Of a DNA stretch of 32,716 bases, positions 1 to 8,213 are shown in pieces. Source of the DNA: CAILLO01 sp964579735. GTDB taxonomy: Bacteria > Bacillota > Clostridia > Saccharofermentanales > UBA5734. The translations under genes and the position numbers were made by a program. The DNA is taken from the NCBI GenBank assembly GCA_964579735.1, contig CAZOHH010000021.1, forward strand, positions 1 through 32,716. Reading direction: 5' to 3'. Each line of letters starts with the position of its first letter. The first letter of the stretch is position 1. A model generated the notes under the pieces. That model searched no databases. It saw only the letters and a list, made by a program, of their open reading frames with translations, and was not told where the DNA came from.

Positions 1-2
1 TT

Positions 3-65
3 TGGTATATGGTCGAAGACGTTCACATCAAGAACCTCGAAATATCGGGAATGGAGGCAGGCTGA
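3..65 (+). CDS. C-terminal end of an unidentified gene (5' end outside window)
   Basis: One plus-strand frame is open from the first bases to a TGA at 63-65 and reads as a plausible protein tail (WYMVEDVHIKNLEI...). The alternating hydrophobic pattern around VHIKNLEI is compatible with a beta-helix or sandwich end, but 20 residues are too few to assign a family. It would be convergent with the Nudix gene. Shown by the open frame only; it could also be non-coding. Confidence 0.3.
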   Translation, partial: WYMVEDVHIKNLEISGMEAG

Positions 66-171
66 TGTATGCTATGGCTATTCTACCGTTATTCATGCAA
101 AGGAGTTCACGAGAACTTCAACAGTGACTTCCACCACGAACCCATCAGTGTCGAATGCATTCAAACTCTCC

Positions 172-651
172 CTATTCCCGCTCCACCAAGTGCTCGACGC
201 TCGTCGGCAGGTTTCCCAGCCGTTCCTTCGCGAACACGGGATACAGCACGATGTCCCCGACTCTCTCCATTTCCACCCAGCGGAACTCGAGGTGCGGCTT
301 CCCATCTGCACCCAGTTCTTTCGAGTAGAACAGGTCAGTGGTCGGGACGGCCGACTCTTCCTTCGCCTTTAGCAGGTAGTAGAAGCCGAGCTCGTGGAAG
401 CGGTATCCTTCGTGGGAGAAGAAGTTCTCGTTGACCCAGAGGAGCCGCACGACTTCGACGTCGAGTCCGATTTCCTCCTGGAATTCGCGGACGACGGTCG
501 TCGCCGTGTCCTCGCCGGACTCGACGCGTCCGCCAGGGAACGCGAAGTAGTCATCTCGCAAGGTTCGGTGGATCAGCACACGCCCGTCGTGGAACAGGAG
601 TCCCGCAACACGGAAGTTGAAGAGGTATCCGTCGGATTCAAAGCAGATCAC
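172..651 (-). CDS. Nudix hydrolase, 159 aa
   Basis: Nudix enzymes hydrolyse nucleoside diphosphates linked to another group, usually in the cytoplasm with Mg2+. A complete Nudix box is visible at about residues 43-65 (GGRVESGED...REFQEEIGL), fitting G-x5-E-x7-R-E-x2-E-E-x-G. The 159-residue length is normal for a stand-alone Nudix domain. I place the start at a GTG at 649-651 because it overlaps the stop codon of the preceding acetyltransferase gene as GTGA, a usual translational-coupling arrangement; the open frame continues upstream only as a shadow of that gene. The substrate cannot be told from the motif. Co-expression with a GNAT protein suggests a detoxification or housecleaning role, which is inference. 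Confidence 0.88.
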   Translation of the reverse strand: MICFESDGYLFNFRVAGLLFHDGRVLIHRTLRDDYFAFPGGRVESGEDTATTVVREFQEEIGLDVEVVRLLWVNENFFSHEGYRFHELGFYYLLKAKEESAVPTTDLFYSKELGADGKPHLEFRWVEMERVGDIVLYPVFAKERLGNLPTSVEHLVERE

Positions 652-1763
652 AGGCGCCACTCCTCGCGGAGAACGGCGTACAGGAGGCCGTCGTACCAGG
701 GCAGCGGGTCGCAGGGGCGTCCGGGGCGGGACTGGCGCAGGAGCCCCTCGCGCCGCATGCCGCAGCGTTCCATGACGCGGAAGGAGCCTGTGTTGTCGGC
801 ACGGCAGGTGGCCCAGATCCGGTTTTGGGCGAGCGTCTCGAAGCCGAAGCGAAGGAGCTCGCGGGCGGCTTCCGTCGCGAAGCCATTGCGGTGCTGGTCG
901 AGACGCAGGGTCCAGCCGATTTCGGCCTGCGCGCCCGATTCGTCGACGAAGATGCCGACACCGCCGATCAGCTCGCCGGTATCCTTGCGTTCGACCGCGA
1001 AGTCGAAGTCGCGACGCGGGGACTGCCGTACCTGCGCCTGCGCCGCGCGGAGGAACTCGTGCGTCTGCTCTTCGGAGTTGGGACCCCAGGCGGTCATGAG
1101 CGTGTTGGCGAGGTTTCCGGCATATCGGTGGACCGCGTCGAAGTCTGAGTCCGTGAAAGGGCGGAGAAGGAGGCGGTCGGTCGAGAGGATCAACGGCGCG
1201 GGTGCTGAGGCAGAATCGAGTTCCGTTGCGACACACTCTCCGCCTTCTCCCCCGCTGTCCGTCTCATAGAGTCGGGCAGGTTCTCCTCCGGACCCATAGC
1301 AGGTTCCGAGGAATCGCCAGCCGTATTTCTCGTAATAGCCGCCGTGATCGGTGGTGAGATAGACCTTCGGGAAGCCGAGGCGGGCGGCTTCGGACCGGCC
1401 GTGGGAGAGGAGGAGGGAGCCATAGGCGTGGCCGCGCTCGTCGGGTTCGATATAGAGTGCGCAGAGCCATGGCCATAGATCCTGCCGACTGGTGAAATCG
1501 TTGGAAATGAGGCCGTAGGAGCCGATCACACGCTCGCCCTTCAAGAGAAGGTACCAGCGTGGGAGGGGGCTGTCGGTGGTACCGGCGAAACTGTGGGAGA
1601 TGCTGTCCTCATAGACGATGCGGGCGATGCCCCACTTCGTTGAGAAGTACTCGGCGGCCTCTTCGAGGCGCTCGGGGGCGTCTCGGAGGGCAAGGATGCG
1701 GACTGCGTCGTGGGAGGGATTGGAGACGGAGGAAGTAGCGGAAGAATTGGTGGGAGCTGTCAT
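648..1763 (-). CDS. Tandem-domain GNAT N-acetyltransferase, 371 aa
   Basis: Two acetyl-CoA-dependent GNAT domains lie in one chain. The first (about residues 20-165) has the acetyl-CoA loop ERGHAYGSLLL at 109-119. The second (about 192-371) is of the RimJ/RimL type, with the opening STDRLLLRPF, the loop HRNGFATEAARELL and the late motif RVMERCGMRREG. A Gly/Ser/Ala-rich stretch (about 168-190) links them. The ATG at 1761-1763 is chosen because AGGAGG stands four bases upstream; a frame extension to 1832 has no such signal. The gene overlaps the Nudix gene by four bases and shares its message. Acceptor substrates are unknown; small amines, antibiotics or protein N-termini are all possible in this superfamily. 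Confidence 0.85.
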   Translation of the reverse strand: MTAPTNSSATSSVSNPSHDAVRILALRDAPERLEEAAEYFSTKWGIARIVYEDSISHSFAGTTDSPLPRWYLLLKGERVIGSYGLISNDFTSRQDLWPWLCALYIEPDERGHAYGSLLLSHGRSEAARLGFPKVYLTTDHGGYYEKYGWRFLGTCYGSGGEPARLYETDSGGEGGECVATELDSASAPAPLILSTDRLLLRPFTDSDFDAVHRYAGNLANTLMTAWGPNSEEQTHEFLRAAQAQVRQSPRRDFDFAVERKDTGELIGGVGIFVDESGAQAEIGWTLRLDQHRNGFATEAARELLRFGFETLAQNRIWATCRADNTGSFRVMERCGMRREGLLRQSRPGRPCDPLPWYDGLLYAVLREEWRL

Positions 1764-2012
1764 GGAGCCTCCTGTTGACGTTTCACCCCGATGGACTGGG
1801 TGCCAATCGTGATCTTGTCGATACCACTCCATTCTGAACTACTCCAATTCCTCTGGCAATTGCCTGGCGAATCCAATTGACTCGACTTTCTATCCTATGT
1901 TACTCTTATCATATTGTACCTGTATATCTATTCCATTCCTTGTCCCTTCCCCTTTTCTCTGCCCATCAAACTCAATTCCCCGCTCCACACACAGCCAAGC
2001 GAGGTGACGCAC
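1764..2012. promoter_or_regulatory. Divergent intergenic region with palindromes (candidate PadR operator)
   Basis: This AT-richer spacer separates the GNAT-Nudix operon (minus) from the PadR gene (plus). It holds a perfect 10-bp palindrome GGCAATTGCC at 1855-1864, a -35-like TTGACT at 1877-1882, and an imperfect inverted repeat TATGTTA-CTCT-TATCATA at 1896-1913 (6 of 7 pairs). PadR proteins commonly bind ATGT-N8-ACAT-like sites in their own promoters, so the last repeat is the best operator candidate. No convincing -10 box was found. The ribosome binding site for padR is GAGGTG at 2001-2006. Confidence 0.35.
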
Positions 2013-2957
2013 ATGTCCATTCAAAACGCGATCCTGGGCCTGCTCAGTTGGAGACCTGCGACCGGATATGACCTCAAGAAGGCGATGGAGGCCTCTTCCA
2101 GCATGTACTGGTCTGGAAACAACAACCAGATCTACAAATCGCTCGTGCAACTCCAGGCGGAGGGCCTGGTGACGAATGAGGCCGAGCACCGGGAGGGGGC
2201 GCCTTCGCGCAAGGTATATTCGGTGACGCAGAGGGGCCAGGAGGCGTTGTCGAATTGGGTGCGTTCCGAGCCGGAGCCTCCGGAGTGTCGCAAGGCGTTC
2301 CTGGTCCAGCTGGCCTGGGCGGATCGTCTGGACACGCAGGAGCTGGATTCGCTTCTGAAGACCTACGAGGGCGAACTCCAGATGCGTCTGGTGATCGAGG
2401 CGGAGCGGATGCGCCGCGGACTCGAATCCCCGGGGAGAACGACGCGAGAGACGCTTCTATGGAAGCTGATCGAGGAGAACGCGGTGATGTCGCTGAGCAG
2501 CGAGATCGAGTGGACGCGTCTTGCGCGCGAGCGGCTGGCGTCGATGGAGCCGGAGACGGTTCTCCCTGAGGCGCTTCCGGGCGCAAGGGCGGATGGCCTC
2601 ACTTTCCGCGTGGCCGAAGCCAGAGGCGAGAACTACATCGAGGTGCTGGAAGCGGTGACGCCTGTGGCTGGGGACATGGGAGCGATGGATATGATATCGC
2701 TATGTTGGGAGAATGGCGTGCACCGGTTGCTGCTGCATGGGGAGGTGCTGTCGGAATCGTTCTTCGACCTAAGCACCAAAGTCGCCGGAAACGTGCTGCA
2801 GAAATTCGTGAATTACGCCGTGCGGTTGGCCCTGGTGCTGCCGCCGGAGAAAACCGGGACCGTGAAGTTTCGGGAAATGGTCGCTGAGTCGCGCAGGGGT
2901 ACGCAGTTTCGTGTGTTCGCGAAGCGCGAGGACGCCGAGACCTGGCTGGTAGGCTGA
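2013..2957 (+). CDS. PadR-family regulator fused to a DUF4180 domain, 314 aa
   Basis: Residues 1-80 form a PadR winged helix (AILGLLSWRPATGYDLKKAM, then IYKSLVQLQAEGLV and the wing GAPSRKVYSVTQRG). Residues about 90-178 are helical, like the PadR dimerisation region. Residues about 208-313 match my knowledge of DUF4180 (EVLEAVTPVAGDMGAMDMIS, FFDLSTKVAGNVLQKFVNYAVRLA, ESRRGTQFRVF). PadR proteins are usually repressors released by small phenolic or toxic ligands; DUF4180 has no known function to me and may act as the sensor. The ATG at 2013 has GAGGTG six bases upstream; the frame extends to 1914 without such a signal. The gene is monocistronic and divergent from GNAT-Nudix, its likely target besides itself. 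Confidence 0.85.
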   Translation: MSIQNAILGLLSWRPATGYDLKKAMEASSSMYWSGNNNQIYKSLVQLQAEGLVTNEAEHREGAPSRKVYSVTQRGQEALSNWVRSEPEPPECRKAFLVQLAWADRLDTQELDSLLKTYEGELQMRLVIEAERMRRGLESPGRTTRETLLWKLIEENAVMSLSSEIEWTRLARERLASMEPETVLPEALPGARADGLTFRVAEARGENYIEVLEAVTPVAGDMGAMDMISLCWENGVHRLLLHGEVLSESFFDLSTKVAGNVLQKFVNYAVRLALVLPPEKTGTVKFREMVAESRRGTQFRVFAKREDAETWLVG

Positions 2958-2988
2958 GGACCGCTTGACGGATGACTGGAGCGGCTGA

Positions 2989-3906
2989 CTAGAACATACG
3001 GGACGTGACGCGGTTTCGCCCCTCTTCCTTGGAACGGTAAAGCGCCTTATCGGCTTCGGAGATCAGGAGGTCGATGGACTTGTCCGGCGTGGAGACCATG
3101 GTCGCGACGCCTAGGCTGATGGTGAGATAGCGGTCCGCCTTCGAATACGGGTGGGGAATCTCGAGGGACAGGATGGCTTGGCGAAGATCCTCGGCCTTCT
3201 TTTCGGCGGCTGCGATTCCAGTATTGGGCAGCAGGCAGACGAACTCCTCGCCGCCGAACCGACAGGCCAGGTCCACCTTCCTGCGGATTCCTTCCCCGAG
3301 CTTTTCGGCAACGCGCTTCAAGCAGACGTCGCCGTGCTGATGCCCGTAATTGTCGTTGTACAGTTTGAAGCAGTCGATGTCGATCATGATGGCGGAAAGC
3401 TCCATGCTGTTGCGCAGTGCATATTCCCAGACGTATTTCGAGTACTCTTCGAGCTTATGGCGGTTGGGAAGACCTGTCAGTCCATCCATGTAGCCGGAGT
3501 CCTCGAGCTGGTCCCGGTACTTCTTGAGCTCGGCGTGGGTGTTGACGCGCGCCCGGACAACGATGGGACTGAATGGCTTGGTTACATAATCGACCGCACC
3601 GGCCTGGAATCCGCGGATTTCATCCGTTTCGGTATCCTTCGACGTGATGAAGATCACGGGGATGCCCTTGGTCGCAGAATCCGTTTTAAGGCGCGTGCAG
3701 ACTTCGTATCCGTCCATGCCGGGCATGACGATGTCGAGTAGGATCAGATCCGGCGGGGTGTCCGAGCGGGCGATCTTCAAGGCCTTCTCACCGCTGGTGG
3801 CGACGCGTATGGTGTAATCGTCCTTGAGGAGCTCGCCGAGGATGGCGATGTTCTCCGGCATGTCGTCTACGATCAGAACCGTCTGTCTGCGTCCGACTTC
3901 GTTCAT
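2989..3906 (-). CDS. Response regulator with receiver and GGDEF domains (diguanylate cyclase), 305 aa
   Basis: The protein makes cyclic di-GMP from two GTP when phosphorylated. The N-terminal receiver (about 9-125) has the acidic pair D14/D15, the phosphoacceptor D58 (LILLDIVMPGMDG) and the conserved K110 (TKPF). The GGDEF domain (about 138-303) has an intact catalytic GGEEF at 218-222 and an inhibitory I-site RKVD at 209-212, five residues upstream, so product feedback inhibition is expected. The start overlaps the stop of the histidine kinase gene by one base (TGATG), with GGGAGG just upstream, so the two are translated together and the kinase is the probable phosphodonor. No membrane segment; cytoplasmic. 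The ordinary length and intact residues indicate an active enzyme. Confidence 0.95.
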   Translation of the reverse strand: MNEVGRRQTVLIVDDMPENIAILGELLKDDYTIRVATSGEKALKIARSDTPPDLILLDIVMPGMDGYEVCTRLKTDSATKGIPVIFITSKDTETDEIRGFQAGAVDYVTKPFSPIVVRARVNTHAELKKYRDQLEDSGYMDGLTGLPNRHKLEEYSKYVWEYALRNSMELSAIMIDIDCFKLYNDNYGHQHGDVCLKRVAEKLGEGIRRKVDLACRFGGEEFVCLLPNTGIAAAEKKAEDLRQAILSLEIPHPYSKADRYLTISLGVATMVSTPDKSIDLLISEADKALYRSKEEGRNRVTSRMF

Positions 3907-6900
3907 CAGGCACCTCCCGTCTGATATCCTGACCCTTGCGCGATGCGACGGAAAGGGTCGATGGCCGCCTCGAAGTCGAAGCCGCGCACGGCTCTACGGA
4001 CTTCCTGGATATCCTCCGAAAAGGCATTGCGGTCCACTGTGCCGAGGAATTTCTCCAAGGTTTTTTCGGCTTCGAGGTTGTCGCTTTCGAGGAGAGCGAA
4101 GATGTCGAAGACAAGTGTCTGGATCTGGTCCGACGATAGCTGTGAAACGAACGGGTCCATCGTTCCCCGGGCTGTCTTTTCGGACGGAGTCCACGTAGTT
4201 TCCCGTTGCGGGGATTGAGTTCGGTCGGCCTGGGCGATATCCGATGCGAAGGACCGCAGTTCGGCGTCGAGGCCGCTCAGCCGGGCTTCGAATCCAGGTG
4301 CCGCGATGTCGGCGGTTTCCAACTCGCTTGCATGAGCTTGGACGGCTAGGATCGAAAGGTTCCCCGCGACGCCCTTCAGCGCATGAAGCTGGCCCCGCAG
4401 GGCCTCGTGGTCCTGCCGATGGAATAGATCGATCAACCGGTCTCCGAGCGCTCCATACTTTTCCGCGAATTCGAGAAGCAGGTTTCGGTAGAGGCGCGCA
4501 TTTTGATTCAGGCGCTCGAGCCCGCGTGCCACGTCGACGGAACCGACCTGGTCCAGGAACGCGCGGTCCTCGTCCACGACTTGCGAGGGGACTGGATGGT
4601 TGACCGGGGTAGTCATGGACGCGTTGGGCAACACCCACTTGGAAAGCGTCCTGAACAGCCGTTCGGTGTCGATGGGCTTGCTGACGTAATCATCCATGCC
4701 GATCTGAAGGCATTCCTCACGGACGCCCTGCATGGCGTGGGCGGTCATGGCCACGATGGGCACGTGTCTTCCCGTTCCGGCCTCGTGGGCACGGATGAGG
4801 CCCGTCGCCTCATATCCGCCCATGACCGGCATCTGGACGTCCATGAGGACCAAGTCGAAATGCTCGACGTTCGCATAGTCGACCGCCTCCTTCCCGTTGT
4901 TGGCGACGACGACCTCCATTCCCGCTCCCTGCAGGACCTCGGAGGCGATCTGCTGGTTCATGGGGTTGTCTTCGGCCAGAAGAACCTTGATTTCGTGGAA
5001 ATCCTGGATTGTAGACGCTTCATATCGTCCAGAAACGTGCGCATCACCGTCGACGTCTTGCCTTGCGCCGATGAATTCCATCATGGTGTCGAATAGAAGG
5101 GATTGGTTGACGGGCTTCATCAAGAAAGCCTTGATGCCGACCTTTTCAGCCTTGCGCACGATTTCCTCGCGTCCGAAGGCCGACACCATGAAGACCAGGG
5201 GTGCCTTCTCGAGGAATCCGTCCGCAAGGAGGCGCTTCGCGGTCTCGATACCGTCCATTCCAGGCATGCTCCAGTCCATCAGGACGAGGTTGTACGGGTT
5301 GCCCGTGGAAGCCTGGACGAGAAGGTCCATCGCCTCTTCTCCTGAAGCCGCGACGTGGACGTCGAACCCGAAGGTGCGGAGTTGCTCGGACAAGAGGTCC
5401 CGAGCCATCCGGTTGTCGTCGACGACCAGCACTTTGTAGCCGGCGAGGTCTGCCGGGATGATCCTCGACTTGTGCTTCTCCTTTTCCTGACGTTTGAAAC
5501 GCGCCGTGAAATGGAAGGAACTGCCGACGCCTTCCATGCTTTCCACGCCGATGAGTCCGTCCATGAGCTCCACGAGCCGCCGACTGATCGAGAGTCCGAG
5601 TCCGGTTCCTCCGAATTCCCGCGTGACGGAGCCGTCCGCTTGGGAGAATGGCTGGAAGAGCCTGTCCATACGGTCCGCCGCGATGCCGATGCCGCTGTCC
5701 TTGACAGTGAACCGCAGGATGCACTCGGTGGACGTGATCGCTTCGTTGGAGACCAGGATGGCGATTTGCCCCCGATTCGTGAACTTGACCGCGTTGTTGG
5801 CCAGATTGATGAGCACTTGCCCAAGGCGCAGCGGGTCGCCGACGAGGGATAAAGGCACGTCGGCGTCGATGTGGTTCAGAAGTTCGAGCCCCTTTTCCGC
5901 TGTCTTGACCGAGACCATGTTGAGGACTCCGTCGACGACCCCCTCGAGGTCGAAGTCGACGGACTCGATTTCAAGCTTGCCGGCTTCGATCTTGGAGAAG
6001 TCGAGGATGTCATTGATGATCCCGAGGAGGTTCTTCGCGGAGAGTTCGATTTTCGAGACATAGTCCTTCTGACGAGGGGTCAGTTCCGTCTTCGAGGCAA
6101 GGTTGGAGAAGCCGATGATCGCATTCATGGGGGTACGGATTTCATGGCTCATGTTCGCGAGGAATTCGCTTTTGGTGCGAGTCGCGGTCTCCGCCTCCTC
6201 CTTCGCCAGGAGGTATTCGCGGGTGCGCTCCTCGACCTTGACTTCGAGATCCTGCGTGTTGTCCCGGATCCGTTCCGTCATGCCGTTGAACACCGTCGCG
6301 AGGTCGCCGATCTCGTCGTTCGAGGTGACCTGGGCGTGGGCATCGAGGTTGCCGTCCCGGATCTCCTCGGAGACCTTCCTCAGCGCGACGAGGGGGCGAA
6401 CCAGGCTGAGGGCGATCCGGATGCTCACGAGGATCGTCAGTACGACGGTGAGCATCGTTGCCAGGAGGATGATCAGGCCGAGCTGGGTGACTCTCGAGTA
6501 GAGATCCTCCAGGGGGATTCCAGCTGCGACGATCACGTCAAGGGATGCCACTTCCTGATATACGACGACCTTGTGCTTTGTACTCGTCTCGCCGGGGTTT
6601 TTCCAAGAATATTCGATGACGCCGTTTCGAGTCGCAAGAATCTCCTTGTATACATACTTTCCATCGTGATCCCGGTAGTCGAAAACGTTCTCGCCCGGGG
6701 TGAATGGGTGGATCACCAGTGTTCCGGTCTGGTCGAGAATGAACATGTAGCCCTCGGTTCCGATCTTTTCGGCGAGGATATCGGCGGCGAAATCCTGGAT
6801 CTTCACGAGGGAAGCCTCCTCGGATGTGTCGCAAGTAGCCGTGACGATCCAGTCCCAGGGCTCGAAGTAGACCATGTAGAGTGACTTGTCGCGAAGCCGG

Positions 6901-7391
6901 GTGCCGCTCACGTCCGTGCCGGTGTACTGGAGGAAACCCGGGATGCGGAGCACCTGACGTTTCATGTACCCGAAGGCGGACAGATCCACACCGATCATCG
7001 CGGGGTCGGGGTGGACGCGCAGGATGCCGTTCGAATCGGCGCAGTAGAGGTAGCCCGAAGCCCCGATCTTCTGGTTGCCAAGAATGGCGGCGGCGGCATT
7101 CTTGGCTTCTGACTCCGTCAGCCTGCCGGCTCTGTATTCGGCGTTGTAGTACTCCACGACATCGAGCCCCTTCTCCGAAACAGCCCGCAGGTAGTTCTTC
7201 AGGGAAGCCTCGACGGTCCGATTGAGTTTTTCGACGGTGAGCGTCACGACCTTGTCCAACTCGTCGTCGGCGGCTTTTTCTGCCTGTCGGGTCGCGAATA
7301 GATAGCTCGTCAGCCCCACACCGAGGATGCTGATGATGGCGATGAAGTTGATACCGATGAGGAGCCGTTTTCCTATGCTCGTGCGCTTCAT
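3906..7391 (-). CDS. Cache-domain hybrid sensor histidine kinase, 1161 aa
   Basis: A membrane sensor kinase with a complete phosphorelay. Membrane helices lie at about 10-31 and 303-327; the periplasmic or extracellular part between them looks like two Cache-type modules (repeated GASGYLYCADSNGILRVHP and GTEGYMFILDQTGTLVIHP at about 110-128 and 211-229). HAMP follows (about 328-381), then HisKA with H416 (NMSHEIRTPMNAI), and an ATPase domain with N-box NLANNAVKF, DSGIGI and GGTGLGLSI. Two receivers follow, with phosphoacceptors D706 (K759) and D851 (K905), then an HPt domain with H1003 (HALKG). A helical C-terminal stretch of about 80 residues (1080-1161) is unassigned. The ATG has GGAGG upstream. 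It is the first gene of the operon with the diguanylate cyclase; Cache domains sense small organic ligands, here unknown. Confidence 0.95.
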   Translation of the reverse strand: MKRTSIGKRLLIGINFIAIISILGVGLTSYLFATRQAEKAADDELDKVVTLTVEKLNRTVEASLKNYLRAVSEKGLDVVEYYNAEYRAGRLTESEAKNAAAAILGNQKIGASGYLYCADSNGILRVHPDPAMIGVDLSAFGYMKRQVLRIPGFLQYTGTDVSGTRLRDKSLYMVYFEPWDWIVTATCDTSEEASLVKIQDFAADILAEKIGTEGYMFILDQTGTLVIHPFTPGENVFDYRDHDGKYVYKEILATRNGVIEYSWKNPGETSTKHKVVVYQEVASLDVIVAAGIPLEDLYSRVTQLGLIILLATMLTVVLTILVSIRIALSLVRPLVALRKVSEEIRDGNLDAHAQVTSNDEIGDLATVFNGMTERIRDNTQDLEVKVEERTREYLLAKEEAETATRTKSEFLANMSHEIRTPMNAIIGFSNLASKTELTPRQKDYVSKIELSAKNLLGIINDILDFSKIEAGKLEIESVDFDLEGVVDGVLNMVSVKTAEKGLELLNHIDADVPLSLVGDPLRLGQVLINLANNAVKFTNRGQIAILVSNEAITSTECILRFTVKDSGIGIAADRMDRLFQPFSQADGSVTREFGGTGLGLSISRRLVELMDGLIGVESMEGVGSSFHFTARFKRQEKEKHKSRIIPADLAGYKVLVVDDNRMARDLLSEQLRTFGFDVHVAASGEEAMDLLVQASTGNPYNLVLMDWSMPGMDGIETAKRLLADGFLEKAPLVFMVSAFGREEIVRKAEKVGIKAFLMKPVNQSLLFDTMMEFIGARQDVDGDAHVSGRYEASTIQDFHEIKVLLAEDNPMNQQIASEVLQGAGMEVVVANNGKEAVDYANVEHFDLVLMDVQMPVMGGYEATGLIRAHEAGTGRHVPIVAMTAHAMQGVREECLQIGMDDYVSKPIDTERLFRTLSKWVLPNASMTTPVNHPVPSQVVDEDRAFLDQVGSVDVARGLERLNQNARLYRNLLLEFAEKYGALGDRLIDLFHRQDHEALRGQLHALKGVAGNLSILAVQAHASELETADIAAPGFEARLSGLDAELRSFASDIAQADRTQSPQRETTWTPSEKTARGTMDPFVSQLSSDQIQTLVFDIFALLESDNLEAEKTLEKFLGTVDRNAFSEDIQEVRRAVRGFDFEAAIDPFRRIAQGSGYQTGGA

Positions 7392-7463
7392 GCCAACCTC
7401 CGTTCGAACCCTTGGCGGGTCCGTCGTGCTTTGGGCATCTTCGGCGAGGAGAGACCATATGCA

Positions 7464-7472
7464 ATTATACCA
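7464..7472 (-). promoter_or_regulatory. Extended -10 promoter of the kinase-cyclase operon
   Basis: Reading the minus strand, TGGTATAAT gives a perfect TATAAT preceded by TG one base away. The corresponding -35 position has only a weak TTGACA match, as is usual for extended -10 promoters. The kinase ATG lies about 70 bases downstream. Confidence 0.6.
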
Positions 7473-7555
7473 GAGGAGGGAAACGGGAGCGATTACCTGC
7501 CCGATGCGCTATGATGGGTGTATAGAGGTTCCAGTCGCAAGGAGGAATGAGTGGG

Positions 7556-8164
7556 ATGAAGAAGCTCGATATGTGGATCAAGATCTTCGCGGCAGTCGCT
7601 ACGGTTTCGTATGTCTGCCAGATCGCAGTGCAGGTCGCTACCGGGTATGCGGCGCCGACCCAGGTCTTCCTGATGCTTGTCTACCTGGCCGGGCTCGTCC
7701 TGTACGCCCTTCCCGCATTCCTCGGCGCTAAGGTTCCCTCTTCCCTGCTGCTTTACGCCTGCGCGATCTTCGTGGCCAGCGAGGGTGCGTCGTTCTTCGG
7801 GGCGACCTCAGTAGCCCTGCGGATCGGCCGGATCGGCCTCTGGCTCGTCGCGACGGCAGCCGGCGTCCTGGCCTATGCGTTTCTATTCCTGCTGGTCTGG
7901 AACCGGATTCCTCAGCGATACGCGATGAGCGTGCTGATTCTGCTGCCGATCGTTCTTCTCCTGCGCGTGGAGCCGAGTCTCGCTTTCCTCGTCGAAACTC
8001 TGGCGTACCTGCTGGATCCAGGCCAGGCGGCCGGCTTCGAGGGACTGGGTCTCGGCATGCTGGCCTCGGTTTTCGGAATCGGCGTCCAGCTTCTCGCAGT
8101 GTCGGTCTTCGCCTTCACTTGGAAGGCGCGGAAGCAGGGTTTCTTCGTTCCACCAAGCGCCTAG
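7556..8164 (+). CDS. Uncharacterised polytopic membrane protein, 202 aa
   Basis: No family is recognised. The sequence is almost wholly hydrophobic with about six membrane helices, for example around IFAAVATVSYVCQIAVQV, VFLMLVYLAGLVLYALPAFL, LLLYACAIFVASEGASFF, LWLVATAAGVLAYAFLFLLV, SVLILLPIVLLL and GMLASVFGIGVQLLAVSVFA. The C-terminus is short, basic and presumably cytoplasmic. Two in-frame ATGs are possible: 7547 lies one base after AAGGAGG, while 7556 lies ten bases after it, so I use 7556. It stands alone between the signalling operon, from which it diverges, and the ROK operon, with which it converges. No function is inferred. Confidence 0.75.
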   Translation: MKKLDMWIKIFAAVATVSYVCQIAVQVATGYAAPTQVFLMLVYLAGLVLYALPAFLGAKVPSSLLLYACAIFVASEGASFFGATSVALRIGRIGLWLVATAAGVLAYAFLFLLVWNRIPQRYAMSVLILLPIVLLLRVEPSLAFLVETLAYLLDPGQAAGFEGLGLGMLASVFGIGVQLLAVSVFAFTWKARKQGFFVPPSA

Positions 8165-8213
8165 ACGGCCTTGGAGGATGCCTTTCTCCCGAGCACGAAG
8201 AAGTGCCGGCTGT

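Noticed and set aside
108..121. Inverted repeat AGTTC-ACGA-GAACT downstream of the Nudix gene as a terminator
   Set aside because: Only five base pairs and no T run on either strand; too weak to call.
2958..2988. Terminator between the convergent PadR and cyclase genes
   Set aside because: CCGCT and AGCGG can pair, but the stem is five bases with a 14-base loop and no T tract.
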